NCBI RefSeq assembly: GCF_001428105.1
Contig: NZ_LMSJ01000002.1
Location: forward strand, 95,474 to 159,473
Length of the DNA stretch: 64,000 nt
Reading direction: 5' to 3'
Source of the DNA: Paenibacillus sp. Soil766
GTDB taxonomy: Bacteria > Bacillota > Bacilli > Paenibacillales > NBRC-103111
The notes below the pieces were generated by a model that was given only the letters and a program-made list of their open reading frames with translations, was not told the origin of the DNA and did not search any database. Of the stretch, positions 52,851-62,035 are shown piece by piece (position 1 is the stretch's first letter; every line of letters begins with the position of its first letter). The translations under genes and the position numbers were made by a program.

Positions 52851-53171
52851 ATGATTCATATTGCCAATAAAACATACGAGCTTGTTACCGATCACAAAAA
52901 TGGTTGGAATTTCGAAGTGTTCAAAGAACGCTTCAGCGAAGTATTGGAGCGGTACGATTATATTGTGGGCGATTGGGGATATAGTCAATTACGACTGAGA
53001 GGGTTTTTCAAAGAAATCCACCCAAAAGCGACCAAAGAATCCTCCATCGCAGCTCTTCAAGATTATTTGAATGAGTACTGCAACTTCGGGTGTGCTTACT
53101 TTATTATCGAGAAAGTAAACGCGCCTAAGCAACAAATACCGACTGAAGTTATTAGTTCAACAACGGTTTAA
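52851..53171 (+). CDS. yutD: YutD family protein
   Basis: 106 residues, ATG 52851 after AAAGGAGAGCTTCC. YutD-family pattern: YELVTDHKNGWNFEVFKERFSEVLERYDYIVGDWGYSQLRLRGFF, then DYLNEYCNFGCAYFIIEK. The family is small, cytoplasmic and of unknown function, conserved in Firmicutes next to lipA. A strong shared terminator follows. Confidence 0.9.
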   Translation: MIHIANKTYELVTDHKNGWNFEVFKERFSEVLERYDYIVGDWGYSQLRLRGFFKEIHPKATKESSIAALQDYLNEYCNFGCAYFIIEKVNAPKQQIPTEVISSTTV

Positions 53172-53187
53172 TCAGCGTGAATCAAAT

Positions 53188-53235
53188 AACGCCATCTGAA
53201 CTCCAGCAAATGTGGAGAGCAGATGGCGTTTTGTT
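53188..53235. terminator. Bidirectional terminator between yutD and nadK
   Basis: AACGCCATCTG (53188-53198) and CAGATGGCGTT (53220-53230) are perfect 11-base arms, followed by TTGTT on the plus strand. Confidence 0.85.
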
Positions 53236-53251
53236 ATGCTTGGTTTTAAGC

Positions 53252-54064
53252 TTATTTTACTTCAAGGCCAACGAAGGCCTCGCGAACACGATTCCAGAAA
53301 GGAAACGGACGGAACCGTGCGAATTTTACTTTCACATTGGAAGCGACACGGCAGCGAATGGAAACGACATCGGCGCGCTGCATATATAAGTGGTCCAGCG
53401 ACAACAGCATATTCTGCTGTGCTTTGGGATAAATGTCACAGTGATGATGCTTCGGTAAAATCATTGATGAGCCCAATGTACGGTACACGCGATTGTTAAT
53501 TGATGCAATCTCAGCAATCTGTATAGCTTCAAGCGATGGATGAACCATGGCGCCGCCCAAGCTCTTATTATAAGCGGTACTGCCTGCGGGAGAAGATATA
53601 CAGATACCGTCACCACGGAACATCTCGAACATTTCATCGTTCACGTGAAGCCTTGCGACAAGTGAAACTTCGATCCCGCGAATCGTAAACTCGTTAAGTG
53701 CGAGATGTGTTTCAACACCCTTGTCCGTCGTGATTTCGATTTCGACAACGGGGTAGCGCACGACTTGTAACTCTTCTGGAGTTGCAACACTAAACATTAA
53801 TGAAGCTAGATGATCTAACTCGTCTGGCTTCCAATCTGCAAAAAAGCCAAGATGCCCCGTATGGATCCCAACAAATGCAATATGATCTAACTTGTCCACA
53901 TATTTATGAAAAGCTTGGAGCATCGTGCCATCCCCGCCAATGGACAGGACGATATCGGGATGATCTTCATCCCTTGGCATGCCTTGCTTAGCGGCGAGAG
54001 AGTGGAAGCGTTCGGTCAGCCCCTTGGAGATGTCATCGCCTCGTTCAATGACGTTATATTTCAA
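53252..54064 (-). CDS. nadK: NAD kinase
   Basis: 270 residues from TTG 54064, seven bases after GGAGG. GGDGTMLQA (about residues 47-55) is the NAD kinase active-site motif, followed by NEFTIRG and SSPAGSTAYNKSLGGA of the diacylglycerol-kinase-like fold. It phosphorylates NAD to NADP. Confidence 0.96.
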   Translation of the reverse strand: MKYNVIERGDDISKGLTERFHSLAAKQGMPRDEDHPDIVLSIGGDGTMLQAFHKYVDKLDHIAFVGIHTGHLGFFADWKPDELDHLASLMFSVATPEELQVVRYPVVEIEITTDKGVETHLALNEFTIRGIEVSLVARLHVNDEMFEMFRGDGICISSPAGSTAYNKSLGGAMVHPSLEAIQIAEIASINNRVYRTLGSSMILPKHHHCDIYPKAQQNMLLSLDHLYMQRADVVSIRCRVASNVKVKFARFRPFPFWNRVREAFVGLEVK

Positions 54065-54142
54065 TCTTGTTCCTCCTAAGAGTTTTGCTTTTAGCAAAAC
54101 TTGCTTCGTAAGCGTGGACTGAGTTTTCGTAGAATTGTCTTC

Positions 54143-54814
54143 TTAAGAATTAGAGCAGTAGGCATCAATCTCTTGGAGAATGGATTCAGGTGTATGCCGG
54201 AATTCGGCGGCAACTCGATAGCTATCGTTGCTGAAATGCGTAACTCTTACAATTTCACCATAGACAGTCATAGGCTGAGATACATTCGGGAGAATGAAGC
54301 TGAACTCCAGAATCAACGGAAAGAAAAGTCGATTGGATGTGACAAAGGATAATCCGCCAACACTGATATCGAGGAGTTGTCCGGTAAAAGCGACACCCTT
54401 CTGAGCAGATAAGCTTCGTATACCAGCGACACGCAGTGTAATCGGTGTGCGCAGTGTAAGCTTTGCACGTGGATGTCTTCGGTTTTGATGTTGAAAAACT
54501 TCCTCAGGAAGAGATAATGTCAGGGAACAGATCGTCTTTTTGAGTTCAAGCCCAATCAAATCGACATAAGCGTAATATAAAATGGCACCATCTTTGAAAG
54601 AAAATTCAACGAGAGAAACATGTTCGAGCTTGTCGAAGGGATATACACCCAATTGTTCAAGACATACGGTTATCGAATCTTCGCCTATTTTGTCGATAGC
54701 AAAGCTATCTTCAAAACAGAAAGGCTGACCATCTTTACATTCACCAACAATGATAATATGACAATCCTGATTTGGCGAAAAGGAAGCCAATTCTAGTACC
54801 TTATTCCAATCCAT
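54143..54814 (-). CDS. PilZ domain protein, c-di-GMP receptor (YpfA/YcgR-like)
   Basis: 223 residues, ATG 54814. An N-terminal YcgR-N-like domain (residues 1-105) is followed by a PilZ domain whose c-di-GMP contacts are present: NRRHPRAKL (R-x3-R at about 112-116) and DISVGGLSF (D-x-S-x2-G at about 149-154). Expected to bind c-di-GMP and act on motility or envelope targets. A membrane diguanylate cyclase is encoded at 60328-61437. Confidence 0.9.
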   Translation of the reverse strand: MDWNKVLELASFSPNQDCHIIIVGECKDGQPFCFEDSFAIDKIGEDSITVCLEQLGVYPFDKLEHVSLVEFSFKDGAILYYAYVDLIGLELKKTICSLTLSLPEEVFQHQNRRHPRAKLTLRTPITLRVAGIRSLSAQKGVAFTGQLLDISVGGLSFVTSNRLFFPLILEFSFILPNVSQPMTVYGEIVRVTHFSNDSYRVAAEFRHTPESILQEIDAYCSNS

Positions 54815-54903
54815 AGCATCACCAAGTCGTTAGATTTACATTCACATCTGCCTGTACATCCTGTAAATTCTCTTCTCATCATAATTTATCTAAGTCAATA
54901 AGA

Positions 54904-54923
54904 AAAGCCCCAAACGGGGCTTT
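54904..54923 (-). terminator. Terminator of the phosphorylase gene
   Basis: AAAGCCCC-AAAC-GGGGCTTT, followed on the minus strand by TTCTTATT. It lies 22 bases past the glgP stop. Confidence 0.85.
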
Positions 54924-54944
54924 CTCTCAGGTTATCACATTTTA

Positions 54945-57542
54945 TTATGAAGACAAGGTGCTCGTAACGAGGGAGAGTTCAAACGAATGCGCAAAGTTGG
55001 TTGAGATGGGACGCACACGAATCGAGAAGTGAGGCCCATGAACAAGATGGGATGGAATGGTAGCTTGGAAACGTTGCGATTGCTCAATAAGTTCCCCAAT
55101 GGGGGCCATGAGAATGATTTTCTGCTCCCACGTTTCGCCATTTTCTGCATAGTATATGACTTCTACTGCCGTATCCTGCGGCCAAATGGGCCCGAATTGG
55201 ATTTGAGCCGAAATTTCTTTCGTCCCCGGCGGAATCTCAGCTAGAGGGACTTCGGAAGTCGATTTACTCGCGTGATCATCAATATTCATAATTCGGACCT
55301 GATGCCAATTGCTGCGGATGAATTGCTTATAATCGGCAACTTTGGTAGCCACATCATAATTGTCCGCGACAAAAAGTCGAGCGCGTTTGGCTGTAGGTAC
55401 ATACGAAAGATTCGTGTAGTCCTGCACCATTCGGTGCGTATTATAGACCGGGCTGAGTGACTGAACGGATCGCTTCATGCGTTCAATCCATTGATAAGGG
55501 ATTTCACCTTGATTGTAGTAAAGAGGAATAATCTCATTCTCTAAAAGGTGATAAATCGCTTTGGTATTTTCTTTCTCCTGCGCGGCCCAGTCTGCGGCTC
55601 CTGTGGATCCGATGGCCCAACCATTCATACCGTTGTAGCCTTCCTCCCACCATCCGTCCAGCACGCTGAAATTAAGAACGCCGTTCATGGCGGCTTTCTG
55701 GCCGCTGGTTCCGCTAGCCTCAAGGGGGCGGCGCGGGTTGTTTAACCATACGTCGACGCCTTGAACGAGGTAGCGAGCCATGTTGATATCATAATTCTCG
55801 AGAATAACGATTTTACCGAGAAATTCTTTTAGCTGTGAGATGCGGTAAATTTCTCGGATGAGATCTTGACCAGGGTAATCAGCAGGATGGGCTTTACCTG
55901 CAAAAATAAATTGCACTGGTCGATCGGGATCGTTGATTAGTTTCTTGAGGCGATACAGATCATTGAAAATCAAATTGGCCCGTTTGTAGGTAGCAAAGCG
56001 TCTGGCGAACCCAATTGTAAGGGCTTTAGGGTTTAAATAGTGCCTAACTTCTTCAATCCGTTCTTCGGATTCCCCGTTACGTTTGCGTTGCTCCATAAGA
56101 CTATTTCGAGCGTAACGTACTAAATCTTCCTTCAAATGCTGATGAACTTTCCAAATGGATTCGCCCGGAATAACCTCGATTTGTGCCCATTGATGCTCGT
56201 TGGACTGCTCCGCTCGCCATGTGCCTGGGAGGAATCGATCGAAGAGCTCCTTCCAAGCAGGGGCGGTCCAAGTATCCAAGTGAACACCGTTCGTGATAGA
56301 GCTGATCGGGACCTCACTGGCATCGATATGACCATGGAATTCTTTGAACATTTCGCGTGAAACCTGCCCATGCAGCTTGCTGACACCATTTCGCAGTCCC
56401 GCCGTATTCATCGCCAAATGTGTCATATTGAATTGACCGGACTTATGATCAAGCCCCAGTGAAAGAATGCTTTGTTTATGCTTAGGCAGCACGCTGAAAA
56501 GGTGACTGAGATAGTGTTCCACCATCTCGACAGAGAACGTATCATGACCTGCTGGAACAGGTGTATGGGTCGTAAAAACGGTGGCGGAGCGTACGGTCTC
56601 AACCGCAACATGAAAAGGAAGGCCTAAGTGAAGCAGTTCCTTCAACCGTTCTAATGTCAGGAAAGCTGCGTGACCTTCATTAATGTGGTACACATTCGGG
56701 TAAATGCCGAGTGCACGGAGTACTTTGACACCACCGATTCCCAGTACCATTTCCTGGGCGATCCGCATATCTTGATTGCCGCCATACAGCTGAGCAGTTA
56801 GCGCTTTATCCCCGTCATTATTCGTTTCGTGGTCGGTATCCAGCAAGAAGACCAGATTGCGTCCGACCTTAACAGCCCAAACCAAGAGAGTGATAGTGCG
56901 ACCCGAGATATCGAGCGAGACCGTGAGCTGTTGGTCATTTTGAGGTACAGGACGAATCGGTAATTGCTCAAAATCATAGGGGAATAATTCACTTTGCTGA
57001 CTGCCGCTCGCATCAATTTTTTGCGTGAAATAGCCTTTTTTATAGAGTAGGCCCACGCCAGCAAGCGGAATTCCTAGGTCACTGGAAGATTTGATGTGAT
57101 CACCGGCCAGAATGCCAAGGCCGCCTGAATAAATCGGAAGCGATTCATGGAATCCAAATTCAGCAGAGAAATAAGCAATTTGCACATTATCTTCGGTGGC
57201 ATAGTTATTTGAATACCAGCTAGGTTCATTCATATACGTATCGAATCTAAGCATAACTTGGTGATATCGCTCAACAAAATCAGTGTTCTGGCTTAACGTT
57301 TCAAGCTGGGGAGTCTCTAGCTCGTGAAGCAGTCGAACAGGATTGTGACCGAGATCTTTCCAACGTCCAGGGTCCATGCTTTCAAAAAGCTGCAGCGCAT
57401 CATGGTTCCAACTGAACCATAAATTAAAAGCCAGCTCGCGAAGTCGTGCAATCGCCGGCGGTAAACCTTTTGCCTCTTGGGGGTCGGCTGCTATCATATC
57501 TGAATAATCTCTCCCTTTATAAACATGATCGTAGTTACCCAT
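54945..57542 (-). CDS. glgP: Alpha-glucan phosphorylase (GT35)
   Basis: 865 residues from ATG 57542, one base after the ylbJ stop, with GGTGGA upstream; an ATG at 57569 lies inside ylbJ and has no ribosome binding site. Features: NLWFSWNHDALQLF, YFSAEFGFHESLPIYSGGLGILAGDH, and the pyridoxal-phosphate Lys region near EASGTSGQKAAMNGVLNFSVLDGWW (residues about 603-627). It releases glucose-1-phosphate from glycogen or maltodextrin. No other glycogen genes are adjacent. Confidence 0.94.
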   Translation of the reverse strand: MGNYDHVYKGRDYSDMIAADPQEAKGLPPAIARLRELAFNLWFSWNHDALQLFESMDPGRWKDLGHNPVRLLHELETPQLETLSQNTDFVERYHQVMLRFDTYMNEPSWYSNNYATEDNVQIAYFSAEFGFHESLPIYSGGLGILAGDHIKSSSDLGIPLAGVGLLYKKGYFTQKIDASGSQQSELFPYDFEQLPIRPVPQNDQQLTVSLDISGRTITLLVWAVKVGRNLVFLLDTDHETNNDGDKALTAQLYGGNQDMRIAQEMVLGIGGVKVLRALGIYPNVYHINEGHAAFLTLERLKELLHLGLPFHVAVETVRSATVFTTHTPVPAGHDTFSVEMVEHYLSHLFSVLPKHKQSILSLGLDHKSGQFNMTHLAMNTAGLRNGVSKLHGQVSREMFKEFHGHIDASEVPISSITNGVHLDTWTAPAWKELFDRFLPGTWRAEQSNEHQWAQIEVIPGESIWKVHQHLKEDLVRYARNSLMEQRKRNGESEERIEEVRHYLNPKALTIGFARRFATYKRANLIFNDLYRLKKLINDPDRPVQFIFAGKAHPADYPGQDLIREIYRISQLKEFLGKIVILENYDINMARYLVQGVDVWLNNPRRPLEASGTSGQKAAMNGVLNFSVLDGWWEEGYNGMNGWAIGSTGAADWAAQEKENTKAIYHLLENEIIPLYYNQGEIPYQWIERMKRSVQSLSPVYNTHRMVQDYTNLSYVPTAKRARLFVADNYDVATKVADYKQFIRSNWHQVRIMNIDDHASKSTSEVPLAEIPPGTKEISAQIQFGPIWPQDTAVEVIYYAENGETWEQKIILMAPIGELIEQSQRFQATIPSHLVHGPHFSIRVRPISTNFAHSFELSLVTSTLSS

Positions 57543-57543
57543 A

Positions 57544-58782
57544 TTATCTTGTTCCACCAACCTTTTCATACACCAGTCTAAGTAAGGAATATGCGAGGAA
57601 GAGACTCATGATGACAGCAAAAGCACCAACAAAGACCATCGCACTTATCGGGAAAATAAGTTTTAGATAGCTCAATACGGGTGAATTCGCCTCATAGTGC
57701 GGCAAGAATACGGCCTGAGGACTTTGAAATCGTTGCATAGGCTCCCAAATCAGGAGAACAATAGCAGAAGATAGAATGCCATGAAGGAGGCGGGCAAAAA
57801 GGAAAGGGAGATAGCGCATGTTCGTGTGGCTTAACAAGCTGACAATTTGGGCATGAACAGACATGCCGGCCCAGGAGAGGATGAAGGCGCCTATCGCGAC
57901 TTTACTGGAAAGAGCAATCGCAGCCGGGGCACTGCCTGCAGCTTTCGCGCCGAGTGTCACTTCGAACAATCCATTCATGATGGCTTGAGAGAGCTCATGC
58001 GGTAAGCCTGTGATGGTTAAGAGGGACGTAATCAGCATGTAGAACACATTCATCACCTGAGCAGATGTGAGAACCTCAAGAACGACCGAGAAGAAGACAA
58101 CAAGGCCTCCTACAACGAACATTAAACGCAGAGATTGCAAAATAGATTGGCTTAACAATGTCCCTAGGGGTCTTCCATCTTGTAATCTCGCGTTGTGCAT
58201 GGTCTCAAAGGCTTGCTTCCATACGGGACCTCTCTCCTTTACTGGTTGAGGTGTGGGTATCGCCTTCCTGCCATGAAACCGCATGACGAGACCAATAATG
58301 AAAGAACCTCCATAATGGGCGATGGCTAAAATAAAAGCTAATGACGCGTCATGGAAAAATCCGATCGCAACAGCTCCGATCAGAAATATGGGGTCCGAAC
58401 TTGTTGTGAAGGCAACAAGCCGTTCACCTTCTTCCCGGTTGACCAGCTTCTGTTCCCAGAGCTGCGCCGTTAGCTTGGCACCGACAGGATAGCCAGCAGC
58501 AAACCCCATTGCCATCACGAATCCGCCAATCCCAGGAATACGGAAGACGGGACGCATCATCGGGTCAAGCAGTGTGCCGAAGAAATGAACGATCCCGAAG
58601 CCAAGCATAATTTCGGAGATAACGAAGAATGGGAATAGGGCTGGGAAGAGGACATCCCACCAAATGGAAACGCCGCGTAATGCGGCTTGAAACCCGTCAT
58701 GCGGGAACAGGACCAGGCATACAATGATGGCTATGATAACGAATGACATAAGTAAGGCAGGGGTGAAGTTTTGTTTCGGCAT
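57544..58782 (-). CDS. ylbJ: Sporulation integral membrane protein YlbJ
   Basis: 412 residues from ATG 58782, 12 bases after AGGAGG. About eight membrane helices with the YlbJ/nucleoside-recognition pattern: WWDVLFPALFPFFVISEIMLGFG, GFAAGYPVGAKLTAQLWE, and SWAGMSVHAQIVSLL. Required for spore cortex formation in Bacillus. Its TAA stop is directly followed by the glgP start, so the two are coupled, although no functional link is known. Confidence 0.92.
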   Translation of the reverse strand: MPKQNFTPALLMSFVIIAIIVCLVLFPHDGFQAALRGVSIWWDVLFPALFPFFVISEIMLGFGIVHFFGTLLDPMMRPVFRIPGIGGFVMAMGFAAGYPVGAKLTAQLWEQKLVNREEGERLVAFTTSSDPIFLIGAVAIGFFHDASLAFILAIAHYGGSFIIGLVMRFHGRKAIPTPQPVKERGPVWKQAFETMHNARLQDGRPLGTLLSQSILQSLRLMFVVGGLVVFFSVVLEVLTSAQVMNVFYMLITSLLTITGLPHELSQAIMNGLFEVTLGAKAAGSAPAAIALSSKVAIGAFILSWAGMSVHAQIVSLLSHTNMRYLPFLFARLLHGILSSAIVLLIWEPMQRFQSPQAVFLPHYEANSPVLSYLKLIFPISAMVFVGAFAVIMSLFLAYSLLRLVYEKVGGTR

Positions 58783-58996
58783 AACGGGTAGATACCTCCT
58801 CTTATTCAACTATATGAATAAGCTTGGACATACATACCGTCTTCAAGTTTCTTGAAAATGTAGGCTGTCTAGTTGAAGGCCTATGTACAAGTAGGTCTAT
58901 GTAGTCGTTTATTTGCTTTATGGGACTGTTCAGTCCTTGTTTTTATGGTAAAATAGAACTAGTAAAACTTAATCCTATGCATCGGGAGTGATTCAA

Positions 58997-59095
58997 ATGA
59001 CAGGTGTCATTGCCGGATTGGTTGTCTGTATGTTCGTGTTTGTCATTCGAGAAACGCTCATGCACGCAGGGGACGAGGATTTAGAGAACTATTGA
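58997..59095 (+). CDS. Small membrane protein, 32 residues
   Basis: ATG 58997 after GGGAGTG. The product MTGVIAGLVVCMFVFVIRE plus an acidic tail (GDEDLENY) is one membrane helix with a cytoplasmic or outer acidic end. It lies 24 bases before the globin gene and probably shares its transcript (TAAAAT-type -10 box near 58950). Confidence 0.6.
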   Translation: MTGVIAGLVVCMFVFVIRETLMHAGDEDLENY

Positions 59096-59119
59096 ATACG
59101 AAATGCGAGGTTCCTTGGT

Positions 59120-59512
59120 ATGTCAGAGAGCAAAAACAGAACCATATTTGAGTTAATGGGAGGGGCGGAGACGGTAAGTCGGTTGGTTGAGGCCTTCTAT
59201 CCGAAAGTACAACAGCACCCGTTACTTTCGCCGCTTTTCCCAGCTAATATAGCCCCAGTTATTGAGAAACAGACGTTGTTTCTGACCCAATTTTTCGGTG
59301 GGCCAACCTTGTACTCCGATCGCCATGGTCATCCGATGATGCGAGCTAGGCATATGCCTTTTCCGATTACAAGAGAGCATGCGGATGCATGGTTAGCTTG
59401 TATGACAGAAGCAATGATTGACATAGGCATGCCGGATGATTTAAAGGTTTTTCTCATAGAACGGCTTAAAGGATCTGCCTACCATTTCATCAACACACCT
59501 GAGGAAGACTAG
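59120..59512 (+). CDS. Truncated haemoglobin, group II (GlbO/YjbI-like)
   Basis: 130 residues, ATG 59120 (GAGG upstream). Group II features: helix B Tyr in VEAFYPKVQQHPLLSPLFP, proximal His in MMRARHMPFPIT, and Trp in ADAWLACM. It binds oxygen or handles peroxide and nitric oxide chemistry; the exact role in spore formers is unsettled. Confidence 0.93.
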   Translation: MSESKNRTIFELMGGAETVSRLVEAFYPKVQQHPLLSPLFPANIAPVIEKQTLFLTQFFGGPTLYSDRHGHPMMRARHMPFPITREHADAWLACMTEAMIDIGMPDDLKVFLIERLKGSAYHFINTPEED

Positions 59513-59559
59513 TTCGTTCTTCCTATACACTATAATTTTGGGAAAAGGCGGGATTCTAA

Positions 59560-60261
59560 GTGGTCGAACCCTTGTATGAGATATCAGTGACATGCACCTA
59601 CTGTACCAATACGTTTAAGTCGAAGAAGGTTCGACCAAGCTTCAAGAAGGCTAGTAAATCAGATTCAGATTTTTGTATTCACTACAAAGATATTAATCCT
59701 GATTTCTACGTTGTACGAATCTGTCCTTTTTGTGGGTATGCACATACGGAGAACTTCTCGGATAAATGGACATCTGCGGAACGAGATTTGTTCCATGAAA
59801 AAGTGGCTAAGAACTGGTCGTTACGCGATTATTGCAAGGAGAGAACGTGGGAAGATTCCCTTCATTGCTTTAAGCTAGCGCTTCTGAGTGCTCAAATCAA
59901 AAACGAGAAGTCACGTCTGGTGGCTGGACTATTGCATCATTTGGCTTGGCTTTACCGAATCAAAGGCGACCGGGAGCAAGAAGAACGTTTCCTCTCATTT
60001 GCATTAGATGCGTATGTGAATGTTTTTGAAACTGAAGGCATGGATTTGAATAATGCGAAGCTCATGTATCTTATGGGTGAGCTGAACCGGAGATTGAAAC
60101 GTTTTTCAGATGCTGTTAAATGGTTTTCACGGATCATTAACGATCGTAAGATTATGGACGCCGGGATGATTAGGGCTAGTCGCGAACAATGGGTGACAAC
60201 GCGTGAAGATATGCTCGCTATGCGTCTAGAATTGCCGGATGAGATGAAACAAGCTACCTAA
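59560..60261 (+). CDS. DUF2225 family protein
   Basis: 233 residues from GTG 59560 after AAAAGGCGGG. N-terminal zinc-binding part (SVTCTYCTNTFKSKKVR and VVRICPFCGYAH, two C-x2-C pairs), then TPR-like helices (GLLHHLAWLYRIKGDREQEERFL, AKLMYLMGELNRRLKRFSDAVKWFSRII). DUF2225 proteins are common in sporulating Firmicutes and of unknown function. Confidence 0.88.
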   Translation: MVEPLYEISVTCTYCTNTFKSKKVRPSFKKASKSDSDFCIHYKDINPDFYVVRICPFCGYAHTENFSDKWTSAERDLFHEKVAKNWSLRDYCKERTWEDSLHCFKLALLSAQIKNEKSRLVAGLLHHLAWLYRIKGDREQEERFLSFALDAYVNVFETEGMDLNNAKLMYLMGELNRRLKRFSDAVKWFSRIINDRKIMDAGMIRASREQWVTTREDMLAMRLELPDEMKQAT

Positions 60262-60287
60262 AGGCAGAATAGATCGGTAAGAAAATA

Positions 60288-60344
60288 AAATGAACGCTTA
60301 GCCAGGGTACGGTATCCAACCGGATGGTTAAGCGTTCATTTTTT
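60288..60344. terminator. Bidirectional terminator
   Basis: AATGAACGCTTA and TAAGCGTTCATT arms around a 27-base loop, followed by T6 on the plus strand. The stop codon of the diguanylate cyclase gene lies in the right arm. Confidence 0.85.
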
Positions 60345-61437
60345 GTACGATTCCTTGTGAATGTTTGAATAGTGTGGGACGGTTTTTGCCGGTATGCTTG
60401 GATTGGTAAAGGGCGTGATCGGCTTCCGCAATCAGTGTTTTGAGATCCATGTGAGAAGAGTCTGCTGTTGAGATCCCGATGGAAATAGAGATGGGGGCCG
60501 CTTCCATGCCGTTCTTTTTGTAGAGAAATAATTCCGCTATGGAGGTACATAAGGTTTGGCCATAGCTAAGGACACGCTCAGGATCTGTTTCTGTACAGAG
60601 AAGAATAAACTCTTCTCCCCCGTACCTCGCGAGGTAATCTTGCTCATGAATCAAATGGCGTAGAACAGAGCTTACTTCTTGGAGTAATTGATCGCCTTCT
60701 AAATGTCCGAATCGATCGTTATATAGTTTGAAATTATCGAGATCAATCATCATGATGGATACGTTACGCTTATGTAGGGTACTTTGCGCGATGGGCATAA
60801 AACTTCTTAAGTTAGGCAACTTGGTTAAACCATCTTGGTTCGCTTGCATTTCGAGCTTGCGTTGGAGGCGCCAATTGTTGTTCTCGTCATTCACCATAAT
60901 GATGATCATGAACAGGGTGGCGGATGTAATGGCAAACATGAACAATTGATCAAGGGTATATGACCAAGATAAGCCGCGTTCTAGGAAGCTGTGGGTAAGT
61001 AAACGCATAATGAATACGAATCCACATATTTGTAGGGCAAGGCGAATAGGTATGTCCAAAAAGCCATTCCGGTATTCTTTGTTATGGAAAAAGGAGCTAA
61101 TGAAGGCTGGGGCAATGAGGTCTTGTGCGATGATGAACCAGGCTTGATTTTCTTGAGAGATAAGACTTGAACCAGCAGGCAATATGGTCGCGAAGAGGGC
61201 AACAGGTAATCCATATCGCAATCCGGCCATGATGATAGGTAACGAGCGAAGATCGATTAAGCCGAATGTCTCTGGAAGCGGAACCAGCATCATGATGATG
61301 CTGGCTAACCCTGTAAGCAATGATGCAAATAGATTTTCGTGCGAAACAATTAACATCTTGCTATGAACTTTCAAGGCTAAATAATTTAAGGTCACTAATG
61401 TACATGCGCTTGTCAAAGGAATGAGGTACTCATTCAT
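60328..61437 (-). CDS. Membrane diguanylate cyclase (5TM-LYT-like sensor + GGDEF)
   Basis: 369 residues, ATG 61437, AAGGAG about 12 bases upstream. Residues 1-190 form about six membrane helices with LytS-type 5TMR sequence (FGLIDLRSLPIIMAGLRYGLPVALFATI). The GGDEF domain (about 205-360) has DGLTKLPNLRSF, MIDLDNFKLYNDRFGHLEGD and an intact RYGGEEF active site. The product-inhibition I-site position, five residues before GGEEF, reads HEQD rather than R-x2-D. It should make c-di-GMP in response to an envelope or small-molecule signal. Confidence 0.93.
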   Translation of the reverse strand: MNEYLIPLTSACTLVTLNYLALKVHSKMLIVSHENLFASLLTGLASIIMMLVPLPETFGLIDLRSLPIIMAGLRYGLPVALFATILPAGSSLISQENQAWFIIAQDLIAPAFISSFFHNKEYRNGFLDIPIRLALQICGFVFIMRLLTHSFLERGLSWSYTLDQLFMFAITSATLFMIIIMVNDENNNWRLQRKLEMQANQDGLTKLPNLRSFMPIAQSTLHKRNVSIMMIDLDNFKLYNDRFGHLEGDQLLQEVSSVLRHLIHEQDYLARYGGEEFILLCTETDPERVLSYGQTLCTSIAELFLYKKNGMEAAPISISIGISTADSSHMDLKTLIAEADHALYQSKHTGKNRPTLFKHSQGIVQKMNA

Positions 61438-61464
61438 AAAGGGTCGTTTGCTCCTTGCAATGAA

Positions 61465-61710
61465 CTACGAATTATGTTTATTTCGTACCGCGGTGTCCGC
61501 TAGTAAATAATCTCGATCTGTATCCACAAGTGTTAACTTGTTATGACAACAAGGGAAGACAAGCAGTTTCTTCTTACCTTCGTGGATGGAATCGAGCTCA
61601 TGAATTTTGAGCGGCAGCAAGACATTTGAGCTTAGACAGAATGGACATTGGGCCACATAAATGTCCTTCATGATGATGTCGTAAGGCCAGGTGTTAGCAA
61701 AAGGGATCAA
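61465..61710 (-). CDS. Small zinc-ribbon-like protein
   Basis: Up to 81 residues; the start is uncertain between TTG 61710, just after the previous stop, and ATG 61671. It contains CPFC, then VFPCCHNKL, a possible zinc site. Acidic and basic residues alternate with no membrane segment. Not recognised; tight packing after yycC suggests co-transcription. Confidence 0.55.
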   Translation of the reverse strand: MIPFANTWPYDIIMKDIYVAQCPFCLSSNVLLPLKIHELDSIHEGKKKLLVFPCCHNKLTLVDTDRDYLLADTAVRNKHNS

Positions 61711-61714
61711 AGGG

Positions 61715-61879
61715 CTACTTCGATTCCGGTTCGCTCGTGTCGGACGATGTGCTTTTCGCGAGCTCTGCTAATTTCTGAAGAAGAATATGTTGTGGCATAT
61801 GCATGAGATGTTCTAAAGGTACTTTAAGCTGCTCAGCTAACTTAACAGCGGTTTCAGGAGAAATTTGTAACGGTTTCAT
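61715..61879 (-). CDS. yycC: YycC family small protein
   Basis: 54 residues from ATG 61879. The product MKPLQISPETAVKLAEQLK, then VPLEHLMHMPQHILLQKLAEL, matches the YycC family of small Firmicute proteins of unknown function. Earlier in-frame ATGs (61897) add residues not seen in the family. A Ser/Glu-rich tail follows. Confidence 0.82.
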   Translation of the reverse strand: MKPLQISPETAVKLAEQLKVPLEHLMHMPQHILLQKLAELAKSTSSDTSEPESK

Positions 61880-62035
61880 TATTGAGAAATCACCCATCCT
61901 GTTCCGATTTAGTCCGAAGGAACTATATATAATTGAATCATACTTTGTGAAGAGAAGCAATGAGGAAGATGCGGATAGTTGGCGAATGGCTACTGGATAT
62001 GATTTAATTAAAAGTGGAAAGGAAAGGTGATCGCA

